The position numbers and the translations under genes were made by a program. Under the pieces are notes generated by a model. The model saw only the letters and a list, made by a program, of their open reading frames with translations. It was not told the DNA's origin and ran no database searches. DNA of 64,000 bases from Bacillota bacterium (lineage in GTDB: Bacteria > Bacillota > Clostridia > Lachnospirales > Lachnospiraceae): contig JAFAFU010000012.1 in the NCBI GenBank assembly GCA_023423335.1, positions 1 through 64,000 on the forward strand, given 5' to 3'. Positions 33,469-41,551 of the stretch are shown piece by piece. Every line of letters starts with the position of its first letter. The stretch's first letter is position 1.

Positions 33469-34326
33469 ATGGGAATGATTAAGGTCGAGGACCTGGCATT
33501 TGAATATATCAGGCGGGACGAGGAAGGAAATGTTGAGTCCATAAACCGGGCAATTGACGGTGTCAGCCTTGAGGTGGAGAAGGGTGATTTTATTGCCATT
33601 CTGGGCGCTAACGGCTCAGGGAAATCCACTCTGGCGAAGCACATCAATGCGATTCTTTACCCGACGGAAGGCAGCGTATGGGTGAATGGGCTGGATACGA
33701 CCAAGGAGGAAAATCTTTGGGATATCCGGCAGACCGCCGGTATGGTATTTCAAAATCCTGACAATCAGATTATTGCTACCGTCGTAGAAGAAGATGTAGG
33801 GTTCGGACCTGAGAATCTGGGTGTTCCGACGGAAGAGATCTGGGAGAGGGTGGAGCAGAGCCTGAAAGCAGTGGGTATGCTGGAATACCGCAGTAAGTCC
33901 CCCAATAAGCTGTCCGGCGGCCAAAAGCAGAGAATTGCCATTGCCGGTATTATGGCGATGAAGCCCCAATGTATTGTTCTGGATGAACCCACCGCGATGC
34001 TGGATCCGGATGGAAGGAAAGAAGTTATTTCCACTGTCCGCAGCTTAAATCAGAAGGAAAAGGTGACGGTCCTTCTGATTACCCATCATATGGATGAAGT
34101 AATCTATGCGGATAAGGTAATTGTCATGAACCAGGGTAAGGTCATGATGCAGGGAACCCCAAGGGAGGTTTTTTCCAGAGTGGATGAGATTAAACAGTTC
34201 CGCCTGGATGTCCCGCAGGTGACGGAGCTGGCCTTTGAACTGAAAAGTGCGGGGCTTGATCTTCCGGAGGGCATCTTATCCACAGAGGAGCTGGTGACAG
34301 CCCTGGCATCATTAAAAAACAGTTAG
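33469..34326 (+). CDS. ecfA1: ECF transporter ATPase EcfA1
   Basis: 285 residues. ABC ATPase with Walker A GANGSGKS, signature LSGGQKQR, Walker B CIVLDEPTAML and the H-loop ITHHMDE. It pairs with EcfA2 and EcfT as the shared energising module of energy-coupling-factor transporters for vitamins and metals. GGAGG lies 5 nt before the ATG at 33469, which overlaps the preceding reading frame's end; the ATG two codons later is also possible. Confidence 0.92.
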   Translation: MGMIKVEDLAFEYIRRDEEGNVESINRAIDGVSLEVEKGDFIAILGANGSGKSTLAKHINAILYPTEGSVWVNGLDTTKEENLWDIRQTAGMVFQNPDNQIIATVVEEDVGFGPENLGVPTEEIWERVEQSLKAVGMLEYRSKSPNKLSGGQKQRIAIAGIMAMKPQCIVLDEPTAMLDPDGRKEVISTVRSLNQKEKVTVLLITHHMDEVIYADKVIVMNQGKVMMQGTPREVFSRVDEIKQFRLDVPQVTELAFELKSAGLDLPEGILSTEELVTALASLKNS

Positions 34327-34329
34327 CAG

Positions 34330-35193
34330 GTGAATAAATTGCAAATCATTTTTGATCAAGTGAATTATGTCTATAACGGCGGAACAGCCTTTGAGAAGCA
34401 TGCCGTCAGGGATATCAACCTGTCCGTACAAAAGGGAGAGTTTGTTGGAGTAATTGGTCATACCGGTTCCGGTAAGTCTACATTGATCCAGCATATGAAC
34501 GGACTGATAAAGGCAACTAGCGGGCATATCTACTTTAACGGACAGGATATTTACGATAAGGACTATAAGCTGAAGGAGCTCCGAAGTAAGGTGGGGCTTG
34601 TATTCCAGTATCCCGAGCATCAGTTGTTTGAGACCACCGTTTTTAAAGATGTCAGTTTTGGACCGAGGAATCAGGGGCTGGATAAGCTGGAAACGGATCT
34701 GCGGACCTATGATGCCTTAAAAATGGTAGGCATCGGGGAGGATTTATTGGATGCTTCTCCTTTTGAATTGTCCGGCGGACAAAAGAGAAGGGTTGCTATC
34801 GCCGGTATTCTGGCGATGAAGCCGGAGGTTTTGATTTTGGATGAGCCGACTGCCGGACTTGATCCGAAGGGCAGGGATGATATTCTGGATCAGATAGCAA
34901 AGCTCCATGCAGAAAGCGGCATTACCATTATCCTGGTTACCCATAGCATGGAGGATGTGGCAAAGTACGCTGACCGTCTGCTGGTAATGAATCAGGGGTA
35001 TCTGGTTATGAACGATATCGTAAAAGAGGTATTTTCCCGCTACAGGGAGCTGGAGCAGATGCATCTGGCTGCGCCGCAGGTGACCTATGTAATGAACATG
35101 CTGAAGGAGCAGGGCTATCCGCTGCGGGCGGATGTTACGACGGTTATGGAGGCGAAAGCAGAGATTTTAAAGGCATTCGGACGATCCGGGTGA
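34330..35193 (+). CDS. ecfA2: ECF transporter ATPase EcfA2
   Basis: 287 residues with Walker A GHTGSGKS, signature LSGGQKRR, Walker B LILDEPTAGLDP and H-loop VTHSMED. The start is uncertain: GTG 34330 has no good RBS, while TTG 34339 has AGGTGA about 6 nt upstream; the difference is three residues. It forms the EcfA1-EcfA2 heterodimer. No S-component gene is nearby, so the module probably serves S-components encoded elsewhere. Confidence 0.9.
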   Translation: MNKLQIIFDQVNYVYNGGTAFEKHAVRDINLSVQKGEFVGVIGHTGSGKSTLIQHMNGLIKATSGHIYFNGQDIYDKDYKLKELRSKVGLVFQYPEHQLFETTVFKDVSFGPRNQGLDKLETDLRTYDALKMVGIGEDLLDASPFELSGGQKRRVAIAGILAMKPEVLILDEPTAGLDPKGRDDILDQIAKLHAESGITIILVTHSMEDVAKYADRLLVMNQGYLVMNDIVKEVFSRYRELEQMHLAAPQVTYVMNMLKEQGYPLRADVTTVMEAKAEILKAFGRSG

Positions 35194-35239
35194 CATTTGC
35201 TGACAAATGCTTGCTTGATATAGGCACAGGGAGGTTGTT

Positions 35240-36079
35240 ATGATTCGAGACATTACCATAGGGCAATATTATCCATCGAATTCCGTTCTGCACCGGCTGG
35301 ATCCCAGGATCAAGTTGATCGGAACCTTTGCATTTATTATATCATTGTTCTTATTTGATACCTTTTATGGATATATTGCGGTTTCTATATTTTTAATTTC
35401 AATAATCAAGCTGTCCAAGGTGCCCTTCCGCTATATTATAAAGGGACTGAAGGCTATTTTGACCCTGCTTTTATTCATGGTTTTCTTTAATCTTCTGTTT
35501 ACACAGGGGGAAGTCCTTGTGAAATGGTGGATTTTTAAGATTACGGAGGAAGGGCTGCATTCTGCATTATTTATGGGTATCCGGCTGATCTTTCTGATCC
35601 TGGGCTCATCACTGATGACCTTTACGACCACGCCGAATCAGCTGACCGACGGCCTTGAGAAGATTTTATGGCCCCTCAGGCATATTAAGGTGCCGGTTCA
35701 TGAAATCTCCATGATGATGTCCATAGCATTGCGGTTCATCCCGATCCTGCTGGAGGAAACGGATAAAATAATGAAGGCACAGATGGCAAGGGGAGCGGAC
35801 TTTGAGACAGGAGGTCTGTTAAAGCGTGCGAAAAGCCTGGTTCCGCTTCTTGTCCCCCTGTTTGTATCGGCTTTCCGCAGGGCAAATGATCTGGCTATGG
35901 CTATGGAGGCAAGATGCTACCGCGGCGGGGAAGGCAGGACGAAGATGAAGCCCCTGCATTATCATAAAAGGGATGCCGCTGCCTACTCCCTGCTTATTCT
36001 TTACCTGGCGGCAGTGATTGCGGTCAGAATCTTCGAGAACAGAATTACGATTCTGGTAGGCGGCTTATTTCATGCTTAA
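35240..36079 (+). CDS. ecfT: ECF transporter transmembrane subunit EcfT
   Basis: 279 residues with several hydrophobic helices. It has the CbiQ/EcfT coupling-helix signatures with the A-R-G/A-x-A pattern (MARGADFETGG and MAMEARCYRGG). It anchors the two ATPases and the substrate-specific S-component in the membrane. GGGAGG precedes the ATG. Confidence 0.92.
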   Translation: MIRDITIGQYYPSNSVLHRLDPRIKLIGTFAFIISLFLFDTFYGYIAVSIFLISIIKLSKVPFRYIIKGLKAILTLLLFMVFFNLLFTQGEVLVKWWIFKITEEGLHSALFMGIRLIFLILGSSLMTFTTTPNQLTDGLEKILWPLRHIKVPVHEISMMMSIALRFIPILLEETDKIMKAQMARGADFETGGLLKRAKSLVPLLVPLFVSAFRRANDLAMAMEARCYRGGEGRTKMKPLHYHKRDAAAYSLLILYLAAVIAVRIFENRITILVGGLFHA

Positions 36080-36110
36080 ATATAGGTTAAACGGAGGGCA
36101 GGGCATTTGT

Positions 36111-36884
36111 ATGAAGCGCATTATGCTGATTGTTTCATATGACGGTACCGGGTACTGCGGCTGGCAGCTGCAGCAGGAGGTGCTGACGGTGGAGTCGGTT
36201 TTGAATAAGGCGCTGTCCGCACTTCTTGGGGAAGAGATTAAGGTGATAGGAGCCAGCCGGACGGACTCGGGGGTGCATGCCAGAGGGAATGTGGCCGTAT
36301 TTGATACGGAGACCAGGATTTTGCCGGAGAAAATCTGTTATGCACTGAACGTCAGGCTGCCGGAGGATATCAGAGTCCAGAGCTCCGGAGAGGTTCCGCT
36401 GACCTTTCATCCCAGGAGAGTGAGCAGCAGAAAGACATATGAATACCGGATTCAAAATCGTAAGATTCCAATGCCGATGGAGAGGCTGTATTCAGATTTT
36501 GTTTATTATGACCTGGAGGCTGAGGCCATGCAAGCCGCGGCTGCATATCTGGTCGGCGAACATGATTTTAAAAGCTTCTGCTCGGTTAAGACACAGGCGG
36601 AGGAAACGGTAAGAACCATTTACCGGCTGGAGGTAATGAGACAGGGTGACATCATAACGATCTCGGTTACGGGGAGCGGCTTCCTCTATAATATGGTCCG
36701 GATTATTGCAGGAACCTTGATTGAAGTGGGAAGAGGCGCGATTCTGCCGGAGAGAATGAAGTCCATCCTGGCAGGCTGTGACCGCAGCCTTGCCGGCCCG
36801 ACAGCACCGGAGCAGGGCTTGACTTTGATTGGGATTGAATATAAAGAGAAGGACATTTCCATAGGGGGTGGAAGTGATGTTTGA
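36111..36884 (+). CDS. truA: tRNA pseudouridine(38-40) synthase TruA
   Basis: 257 residues. The catalytic aspartate is in ASRTDSGVHARGN; YDGTGYCGWQ is the N-terminal signature. It modifies the anticodon stem-loop. The start is at ATG 36111 behind GGAGGGCAGGG; an ATG at 36072 overlapping ecfT would add 13 unlikely residues. The ecfA-ecfT-truA order is typical of Firmicutes. Confidence 0.93.
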   Translation: MKRIMLIVSYDGTGYCGWQLQQEVLTVESVLNKALSALLGEEIKVIGASRTDSGVHARGNVAVFDTETRILPEKICYALNVRLPEDIRVQSSGEVPLTFHPRRVSSRKTYEYRIQNRKIPMPMERLYSDFVYYDLEAEAMQAAAAYLVGEHDFKSFCSVKTQAEETVRTIYRLEVMRQGDIITISVTGSGFLYNMVRIIAGTLIEVGRGAILPERMKSILAGCDRSLAGPTAPEQGLTLIGIEYKEKDISIGGGSDV

Positions 36885-37566
36885 TTTTTCAACGGATATT
36901 AATAGCATTAATGATACGTCGATCATTTTGAGGCTGGTGCTGGCGGTAATCTTTGGCGGAGCCATCGGATTTGAAAGAGGACGCTCCGGACGGCCTGCCG
37001 GTCTACGCACTCATATCCTGGTCTGTCTGGGTTCTGCCCTGGCGATTATGACAAACCAATATATTTTTGAGGCCTTTGAAGTCAGTGACCCAACCAGAAT
37101 GGCGGCCCAGGTTATCTCCGGTATCGGCTTCCTGGGAGCAGGAACCATCATTGTAACCGGAAGACATCAGGTGAAGGGACTTACCACAGCCGCAGGCTTA
37201 TGGGCGACTGCCTGCATGGGTCTGGCAATCGGTATCGGCTTCTATAAGGCGGCGGTTGTGACCTGTATTCTGATTGTATTTACCACCGTTGTCCTGCATC
37301 GCCTGGATAATTATATGCTGTTCAAATCCAAGATTCTGGACATCTATGTGGAATTTAACGGCTCAGTGTCTATTACAGCCGTTTTAGAGGCTATGAAAGC
37401 CCTTGTGGTGCATATTGATTCCATTGAAATGGTAAAACCCTCCTATGGGGCAAATGCGAGCGTTGCAGCTATAATGACGCTGAGGATGAAAGAAAAAAAG
37501 GTGCGGATGGAGATTGTTGCAAAGATCTGTGCGATCGAAGGAGTTGAATTTGCAGAGGAAATCTGA
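36877..37566 (+). CDS. MgtC/SapB family membrane protein
   Basis: 229 residues. It has about four N-terminal transmembrane helices, with LRLVLAVIFGGAIGFERGRS and GIGFLGAGTIIV typical of MgtC/SapB, then an ACT-like C-terminal domain. The ATG at 36877 has GGGGGTGG 6 nt upstream and overlaps the truA stop by 8 bp. Members affect magnesium homeostasis or virulence in other bacteria; the function here is not known. Confidence 0.85.
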   Translation: MFDFSTDINSINDTSIILRLVLAVIFGGAIGFERGRSGRPAGLRTHILVCLGSALAIMTNQYIFEAFEVSDPTRMAAQVISGIGFLGAGTIIVTGRHQVKGLTTAAGLWATACMGLAIGIGFYKAAVVTCILIVFTTVVLHRLDNYMLFKSKILDIYVEFNGSVSITAVLEAMKALVVHIDSIEMVKPSYGANASVAAIMTLRMKEKKVRMEIVAKICAIEGVEFAEEI

Positions 37567-37586
37567 GGAAATCTGCTGGAAAACCC

Positions 37587-37615
37587 TTGACACACCCGGC
37601 AACATACTATATAAT
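37587..37615 (+). promoter_or_regulatory. Promoter of rplM-rpsI
   Basis: A near-perfect consensus: TTGACA (37587-37592), a 17-nt spacer and TATAAT (37610-37615), immediately after the mgtC-type gene. Confidence 0.85.
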
Positions 37616-37621
37616 ATTAAA

Positions 37622-37770
37622 TCGTGACGTGCGAATACTTAAACCAAAGCCCCGGTAATAGTATTTGTGATCGTGAGAAGACAAAAACAGAGGCGGCAAG
37701 GTTAAATCAAGCACCTTTTGCTGCTATAAATTATGTAAAATTATGAGTTTCATTTTCATAAGGAGGAAAA
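37622..37770 (+). ncRNA. Candidate L13 leader (autoregulatory RNA)
   Basis: The roughly 150-nt untranslated region between the promoter and rplM contains an AATACT/AGTATT stem (around 37632-37675) enclosing a GC-rich loop, and G/A-rich tails. Firmicute rplM genes carry a known L13-binding leader (Rfam L13_leader). Position and size fit, but the match was not tested against a covariance model. Confidence 0.45.
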
Positions 37771-37773
37771 CCG

Positions 37774-38208
37774 ATGAAAAGTTTTATGGCTAGTCCGGCA
37801 ACAATCGAAAAGAAATGGTACGTCGTTGATGCAACAGGACATACATTAGGCCGTCTCTCTTCAGAGATCGCAAAGGTATTACGAGGCAAGAACAAGCCTA
37901 CCTACACACCCCACATTGATACGGGTGATTATGTTATAGTTGTTAATGCAGATAAGATTAAGGTGACAGGAAAGAAATTACAGCAGAAGATCTACTACAG
38001 CCACTCCGATTATCCGGGCGGTATGAGAGAGACGACATTAGCGGAAATGATGGCGAAAAAGCCTACTGATGTTATCCGTCATGCGGTTACCGGAATGCTT
38101 CCGAAAGGACCCTTAGGAAGATCTATGATCACTAAGTTACATGTATATGTTGGAGCTGAGCATCCTCATGCAGCTCAGAAGCCGGAAGCATTAGAGATTA
38201 AATATTAA
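37774..38208 (+). CDS. rplM: 50S ribosomal protein L13
   Basis: 144 residues, starting MKSFMASPATIEKKWYVVDA. It contains HIDTGDYVIVVNADKIKVTG and VTGMLPKGPLGRSMI. AGGAGG precedes the ATG. It is co-transcribed with rpsI. Confidence 0.97.
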   Translation: MKSFMASPATIEKKWYVVDATGHTLGRLSSEIAKVLRGKNKPTYTPHIDTGDYVIVVNADKIKVTGKKLQQKIYYSHSDYPGGMRETTLAEMMAKKPTDVIRHAVTGMLPKGPLGRSMITKLHVYVGAEHPHAAQKPEALEIKY

Positions 38209-38236
38209 TTAGAGAGGTTGAAAGGAGGAAAATACA

Positions 38237-38629
38237 TTGGCTAAGGCAAGATATTACGGAACCGGAAGAAGAAAGAGCAGTATTGCAAGAGTTTACTTAT
38301 TACCCGGTACAGGTAAAATTACAATAAATAAAAGAGATATGGATAACTTTTTTGGTTTAGAAACATTAAAGCTGATTGTTCGTCAGCCTCTGGCAATTAC
38401 CGAGACCCAGGACAAATTCGATGTTGTCGTAAACGTTAAGGGCGGCGGTTTCACCGGCCAGGCAGGTGCGATCAGACACGGTATCTCCAGAGCATTATTA
38501 CAGGCGGATGCGGATTATCGTCCGACCCTCAAAAAAGCTGGTTTCTTAACCAGAGATCCAAGAATGAAGGAAAGAAAGAAGTACGGCTTAAAGGCAGCCC
38601 GTCGTGCTCCTCAGTTCTCAAAGAGATAA
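38237..38629 (+). CDS. rpsI: 30S ribosomal protein S9
   Basis: 130 residues with a TTG start 8 nt after AAAGGAGG. It has YYGTGRRKSSIARVYLLPG at the N-terminus and the conserved C-terminal tail AARRAPQFSKR that reaches the P-site tRNA. Its 3' end is a known integration site for some integrative elements, relevant to the island that follows. Confidence 0.97.
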   Translation: MAKARYYGTGRRKSSIARVYLLPGTGKITINKRDMDNFFGLETLKLIVRQPLAITETQDKFDVVVNVKGGGFTGQAGAIRHGISRALLQADADYRPTLKKAGFLTRDPRMKERKKYGLKAARRAPQFSKR

Positions 38630-38644
38630 TAAAAGAATTTTTAC

Positions 38645-38680
38645 AACCCCGAAAACACTGGGTTTTTCGGGGTTTTCTTT
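38645..38680 (+). terminator. Terminator of rplM-rpsI
   Basis: AACCCCGAAAA pairs with TTTTCGGGGTT, followed by TTTCTTTC, 16 nt after the rpsI stop codon. Confidence 0.88.
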
Positions 38681-38719
38681 CATTTTACGGTTCAACTAAA
38701 ATGGATGAAAATTCATTCG

Positions 38720-38750
38720 TAATACACATATAATACACAAGTAATACACA
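38720..38750. repeat. Three 11-bp-spaced iterons TAATACACA
   Basis: TAATACACA occurs at 38720, 38731 and 38742, an exact 11-bp period. The array lies between the rpsI terminator and the integrase remnant, where arm-type integrase or excisionase sites are expected in an integrative element. Confidence 0.6.
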
Positions 38751-38765
38751 AAAAATCACATCAAA

Positions 38766-38790
38766 AAAGCGGGTTTTGGAGTCCCGCTTT
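38766..38790 (-). terminator. Terminator of the integrase remnant
   Basis: AAAGCGGG and CCCGCTTT form an 8-bp stem followed on the minus strand by six T residues, 8 nt after the integrase stop codon. Confidence 0.8.
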
Positions 38791-38797
38791 GCTGAAT

Positions 38798-39140
38798 TTA
38801 TATTTTATTAATGGCAGTCAATAGTTCCTCAATCTCAATGTGGGTGTAGACCTGTTGTGTGACACCCTGACCCTTGTGACCGACTATCTTTTTGATAATT
38901 CTTTCATTTACCCCCGCAGCGGTTAAAAGTGAAATACAGGTGTGCCGGGTGTCATGTGGTCTATGGTTCATGCTCATCTGTTCAATAAACGGTGTCCAGT
39001 AACTATCATAATAATTTCTGTATTCAAAACACTGATCTTCAGGTGTGGAAAGTAAATATTCACAGCCGTTTTTTTTCATCCAATATTCAAAGTAAGGAAA
39101 AATTTTGTCCGCTATGGGGACTTTACGTAGTGTCTGCAGA
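38798..39140 (-). pseudogene. C-terminal part of a tyrosine recombinase/integrase
   Basis: The remaining 114 or so residues read from LQTLRKVPIADKIFPYFEYW to the C-terminus. They carry the catalytic HDTRHTCISLLTAAG box (H-x-x-R), the IVGHKG His motif and the nucleophile in QQVYTHIE. The catalytic N-terminal Arg and arm-binding domain are lost where IS-derived sequence begins at about 39140. Minus strand, facing rpsI, as in phage or ICE ends. The enzyme is inactive as it stands. Confidence 0.82.
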
Positions 39141-39603
39141 TTAAATGGCTTCCGCCTGAAAATCAGCCTCTCTGTAGCAAAAAAATTGTATCAGCAAAAT
39201 CAGTGTAAAAAGTATTCGCGCCTGAATCTTGAAAAGATTCGTCACGAATACAGATAATGCAATAGAGGTAAGTGAGGTTTCTTCCAGCTTCGTCCGGATT
39301 AGACCTAATCCATAACAACGTTTACTCAAACTAAACGTTCTTTCCACTTCGATTCTATCTGTATTATCCTGATATTCTATCTTTTTATCTGCTTTTGCTG
39401 TTTCGTTTGGTCGCCCAAGCCTTGGTCCTGATAACCGGATACCATGCAGTTTACAAAAACCGCGATTGTCTCGGGTTCGATAAATCTGATCCGCAAGAAC
39501 CCGTTCGGGATAATGACCAGTACGCTCCTTGTATCGATTGATTGCATCTACTAAAACAGTGTTTTCATTGTAAGCATCATAAGATATTTTCTCGTCAGAG
39601 TAC
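39141..39603 (-). pseudogene. IS5-like transposase C-terminal fragment
   Basis: Continuous translation on the minus strand includes ADQIYRTRDNRGFCKLHGIR, then LSGPRLGRPNE and EVERTFSLSKRCYGLGLIRT. This is the DDE_Tnp_1-type C-terminal region with the catalytic Glu. The N-terminal half and any start codon are missing; the reading frame is lost upstream of the SDEKISYDAYNE segment near 39600. Confidence 0.7.
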
Positions 39604-39611
39604 TAAATTAA

Positions 39612-39688
39612 CTGCACACCCTCCGGAAAGGCATGCACTGCTTTTCCGGAAAAGGGTGCTCTGAATTTCCGAAAAAGGTACACTATTC
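39612..39688. repeat. Degenerate 23-bp tandem repeats, probable IS21-type terminus
   Basis: Three successive units share TTCCGGAAAAGGxxxxCxCTG: 39620-39640, 39641-39663 and 39664-39688, each ending near a GCACTG or GCTCTG. Multiple terminal repeats of this kind are typical of IS21-family ends. No istA or istB gene is present nearby, so it is a solitary end. Confidence 0.45.
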
Positions 39689-39691
39689 AAT

Positions 39692-40018
39692 CGGAATATC
39701 CAAAAAAGAAAGATATATTCTGGCTGGTTGTCGCTACTGGTTTATTTAATTTTTTTAGTGCGGGTTCGGGTATAATTATATCTTATATTGGAGTTGTAAT
39801 TCTTGAAAATGGTCTTGGATTAAGTACAATTCTTTTTTTTGAAGCGTTAGGTGGTATCTGTGTACCATTTTTTTAAAGTTTTTTAGTAAGAGAAAATTAA
39901 GTTTGACTAATCTTATGATAATGGCTTCGGCTGTATGTATCTTTGAGTTTCCCAATATAATAATACTGGCTATATGTTTGTTTATAAATGGGTTTTTAGC
40001 AGTTTATTATAATTGGAA
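39692..40018 (+). pseudogene. Membrane transporter (MFS-like) remnant
   Basis: Conceptual translation gives KKKDIFWLVVATGLFNFFSA, then GVVILENGLGLSTILFFEAL, a stop, and in another frame NLMIMASAVCIFEFPNIIIL. These are hydrophobic helices with the spacing of a major-facilitator protein. There is a frameshift near 39872 and the 3' part is cut at about 40018 by the IS3-type end. The identity of the family is inferred only. Confidence 0.45.
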
Positions 40019-40406
40019 TTGTCAAGAAAAGTGTACTCGTATAAACTCACTAAATTTCTATGACAGCTATGCCGCCTGAAGTTGACCTTCTAGTAGCTGT
40101 CTGAATACCATGGGAGGAAGTCCTTTAGGGTTTGATGTATAGACTCGTGTCTGATTGTAATAAGTAAATACATACCTGAAGATTATGGTTTTGACTTCTT
40201 CCCGCTTCATTGTATAGGTTGGAAGACGGTAAAGCAGTTCTTTCTTTAACATTGCAAAGAAGCTTTCCATCCTGGAATTATCATAACAGTGGGCGATACC
40301 GCTCAGGCTCTGTTGTACACCTGCCTTTGCAAGTTCATTTCTAAAAGCATCACTGGTGTACTGGCTACCTCGGTCCGTATTATGCCGAATTCGGCATAAT
40401 ACGGAC
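40019..40406 (-). pseudogene. IS3-family transposase OrfB fragment (IS150-like)
   Basis: Minus-strand reading from about 40406 to the stop at 40067 shows HNTDRGSQYTSDAFRNELAK (second catalytic Asp) and AHCYDNSRMESFFAMLKKEL (catalytic Glu), ending in the IS3 C-terminus with YNQTRVYTSNPKGLPPMVF. The N-terminal half is missing. The probable IS end, TGTCAAGAAAAGTG, is at about 40019. It interrupts the transporter remnant. Confidence 0.8.
40373..40406. repeat. 34-bp perfect palindrome at the IS3/IS30 junction
   Basis: Positions 40373-40389 are the exact reverse complement of 40390-40406 (arms of 17 bp around an EcoRI-like centre GAATTC). It lies exactly where two truncated transposase genes meet head to head, and both frames read HNTD plus their own catalytic motif from it. 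Confidence 0.85.
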
Positions 40407-40760
40407 AACGGAAGTGAATCCTCAAACCCGAAAGCTATAGAGTATGGACCGGACGGCATGGCGATGACACGTATCTTTTACTGTAATCCGAGCAGCCCTT
40501 ACCAGAAGGGGTCCATAGAGGTGAACCATGAGCTTTTACGGAGGGTAATCCCCAAAGGGACCTCCCTGGATGAGTTCACTCAGGAAGATATCCGCCTGCT
40601 GATGAATCATGTAAATTCATACAAAAGAAAAAAACTAAACGATAAGAGTTCCCACTCGGCGTTCAGCTTCTACCACGGAGAAGATCTTTTGCATCAGCTG
40701 GGATGTTCACCAGTTGCACCTGGGGAAATCATGCTGAAACCAAGACTTCTCAAAAAATAG
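40391..40760 (+). pseudogene. IS30-family transposase C-terminal fragment
   Basis: Plus-strand reading gives TDNGSESSNPKAIEYGPDGM, then YCNPSSPYQKGSIEVNHELL and RRVIPKGTSLDEFTQEDIRL. These carry the second Asp and the catalytic Glu of the IS30 DDE domain, ending at a stop at 40758. The N-terminal HTH and first Asp are absent. It is fused at its 5' side to the palindrome and cannot be functional. Confidence 0.8.
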
Positions 40761-41177
40761 TACGTAAATAAGCACAAGCTGCCGGGAGCAACCGCATGAC
40801 AGGCAACAACAGGGGTGGATTTACCGATTACAAAAAATCGAACGTAAATCGACTTCCAGTTTTTGTATGCAATTTTATCGTATTCATAACGCCATTATAA
40901 CAGAACAAATGAAAAATACCATCATTATATGGAATTTTTGTTAACACAACAGGATCTTTCGCTTCAAAACATAAAAAAGTGGATTTTTAGTTACAAAGCG
41001 GGAATCTTTGTTATAAAGCGGGAAATTCTTCTTACAAAAAAATATACATTAATTTAAAACGGGATTCTTGGAGTTCAAATGGGATTCTTTTTACACTTTA
41101 CCTATTCTACTGGAGTATAATTGTATATTTTAAGTAATTGTATTGTTGTATATATTAGATAAAAGTTATAATGCCAA
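40761..41177. other. Noncoding IS30 end and AT-rich spacer
   Basis: No ORF is visible on either strand. A nested stem occurs near 40834-40870 (GATTTAC/GTAAATC with an inner CGATT/AATCG), and two direct repeats of TTAYAAAGCGGGAA occur near 40992 and 41012. These are probably the remains of the IS30 right end. The remainder is AT-rich without structure I can support. Confidence 0.5.
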
Positions 41178-41206
41178 TTGATTAGAGTTTAGTAAAATAA
41201 TACAAT
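41178..41206 (+). promoter_or_regulatory. Candidate promoter of the biosynthetic cluster
   Basis: TTGATT (41178-41183), a 17-nt spacer and TACAAT (41201-41206). It would give an untranslated leader of about 340 nt before the first cluster gene. It is the best match in the gap, but AT-rich DNA makes chance matches common. Confidence 0.45.
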
Positions 41207-41520
41207 AAAGTATTTACTAATGAAAATCCTAATTGCTAAATCTTATGGTTATAAATGTAAGAAATACATTAAGTCAATAGAAACATTTCACAAATATCAA
41301 AAGTAATTTACATATAATATAAACAATTTACAAGTAACAATAATAGTGCTATTATTTAGGAGAAAATTGAACAATTTGGGGACATAGGGAGAAAATGGAT
41401 AATTTTTGTATGACTCTGTCCTAGTTAATGGGATAACCTGCATTTTCCAGTTATTGCTGTTTCATAAAGAAATTTAAACTCATTACGTTGTGGTTTGCGA
41501 CTTATTATTAACTTGTTTGT

Positions 41521-41538
41521 GCCGCCGCTTGGCGGCGG
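41521..41538 (+). promoter_or_regulatory. GC-rich hairpin before the first cluster gene
   Basis: CCGCCG pairs with CGGCGG around a TTGG-like loop, in otherwise AT-rich DNA, 14 nt before the chosen start codon. It could affect translation or transcription of the cluster. There is no T run. Confidence 0.4.
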
Positions 41539-41551
41539 AATGGAGAAAATT

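Noticed and set aside
38720..38750. CRISPR array
   Set aside because: Only three 9-bp units with 2-bp spacers, too short for repeats and spacers, and no cas genes are present.
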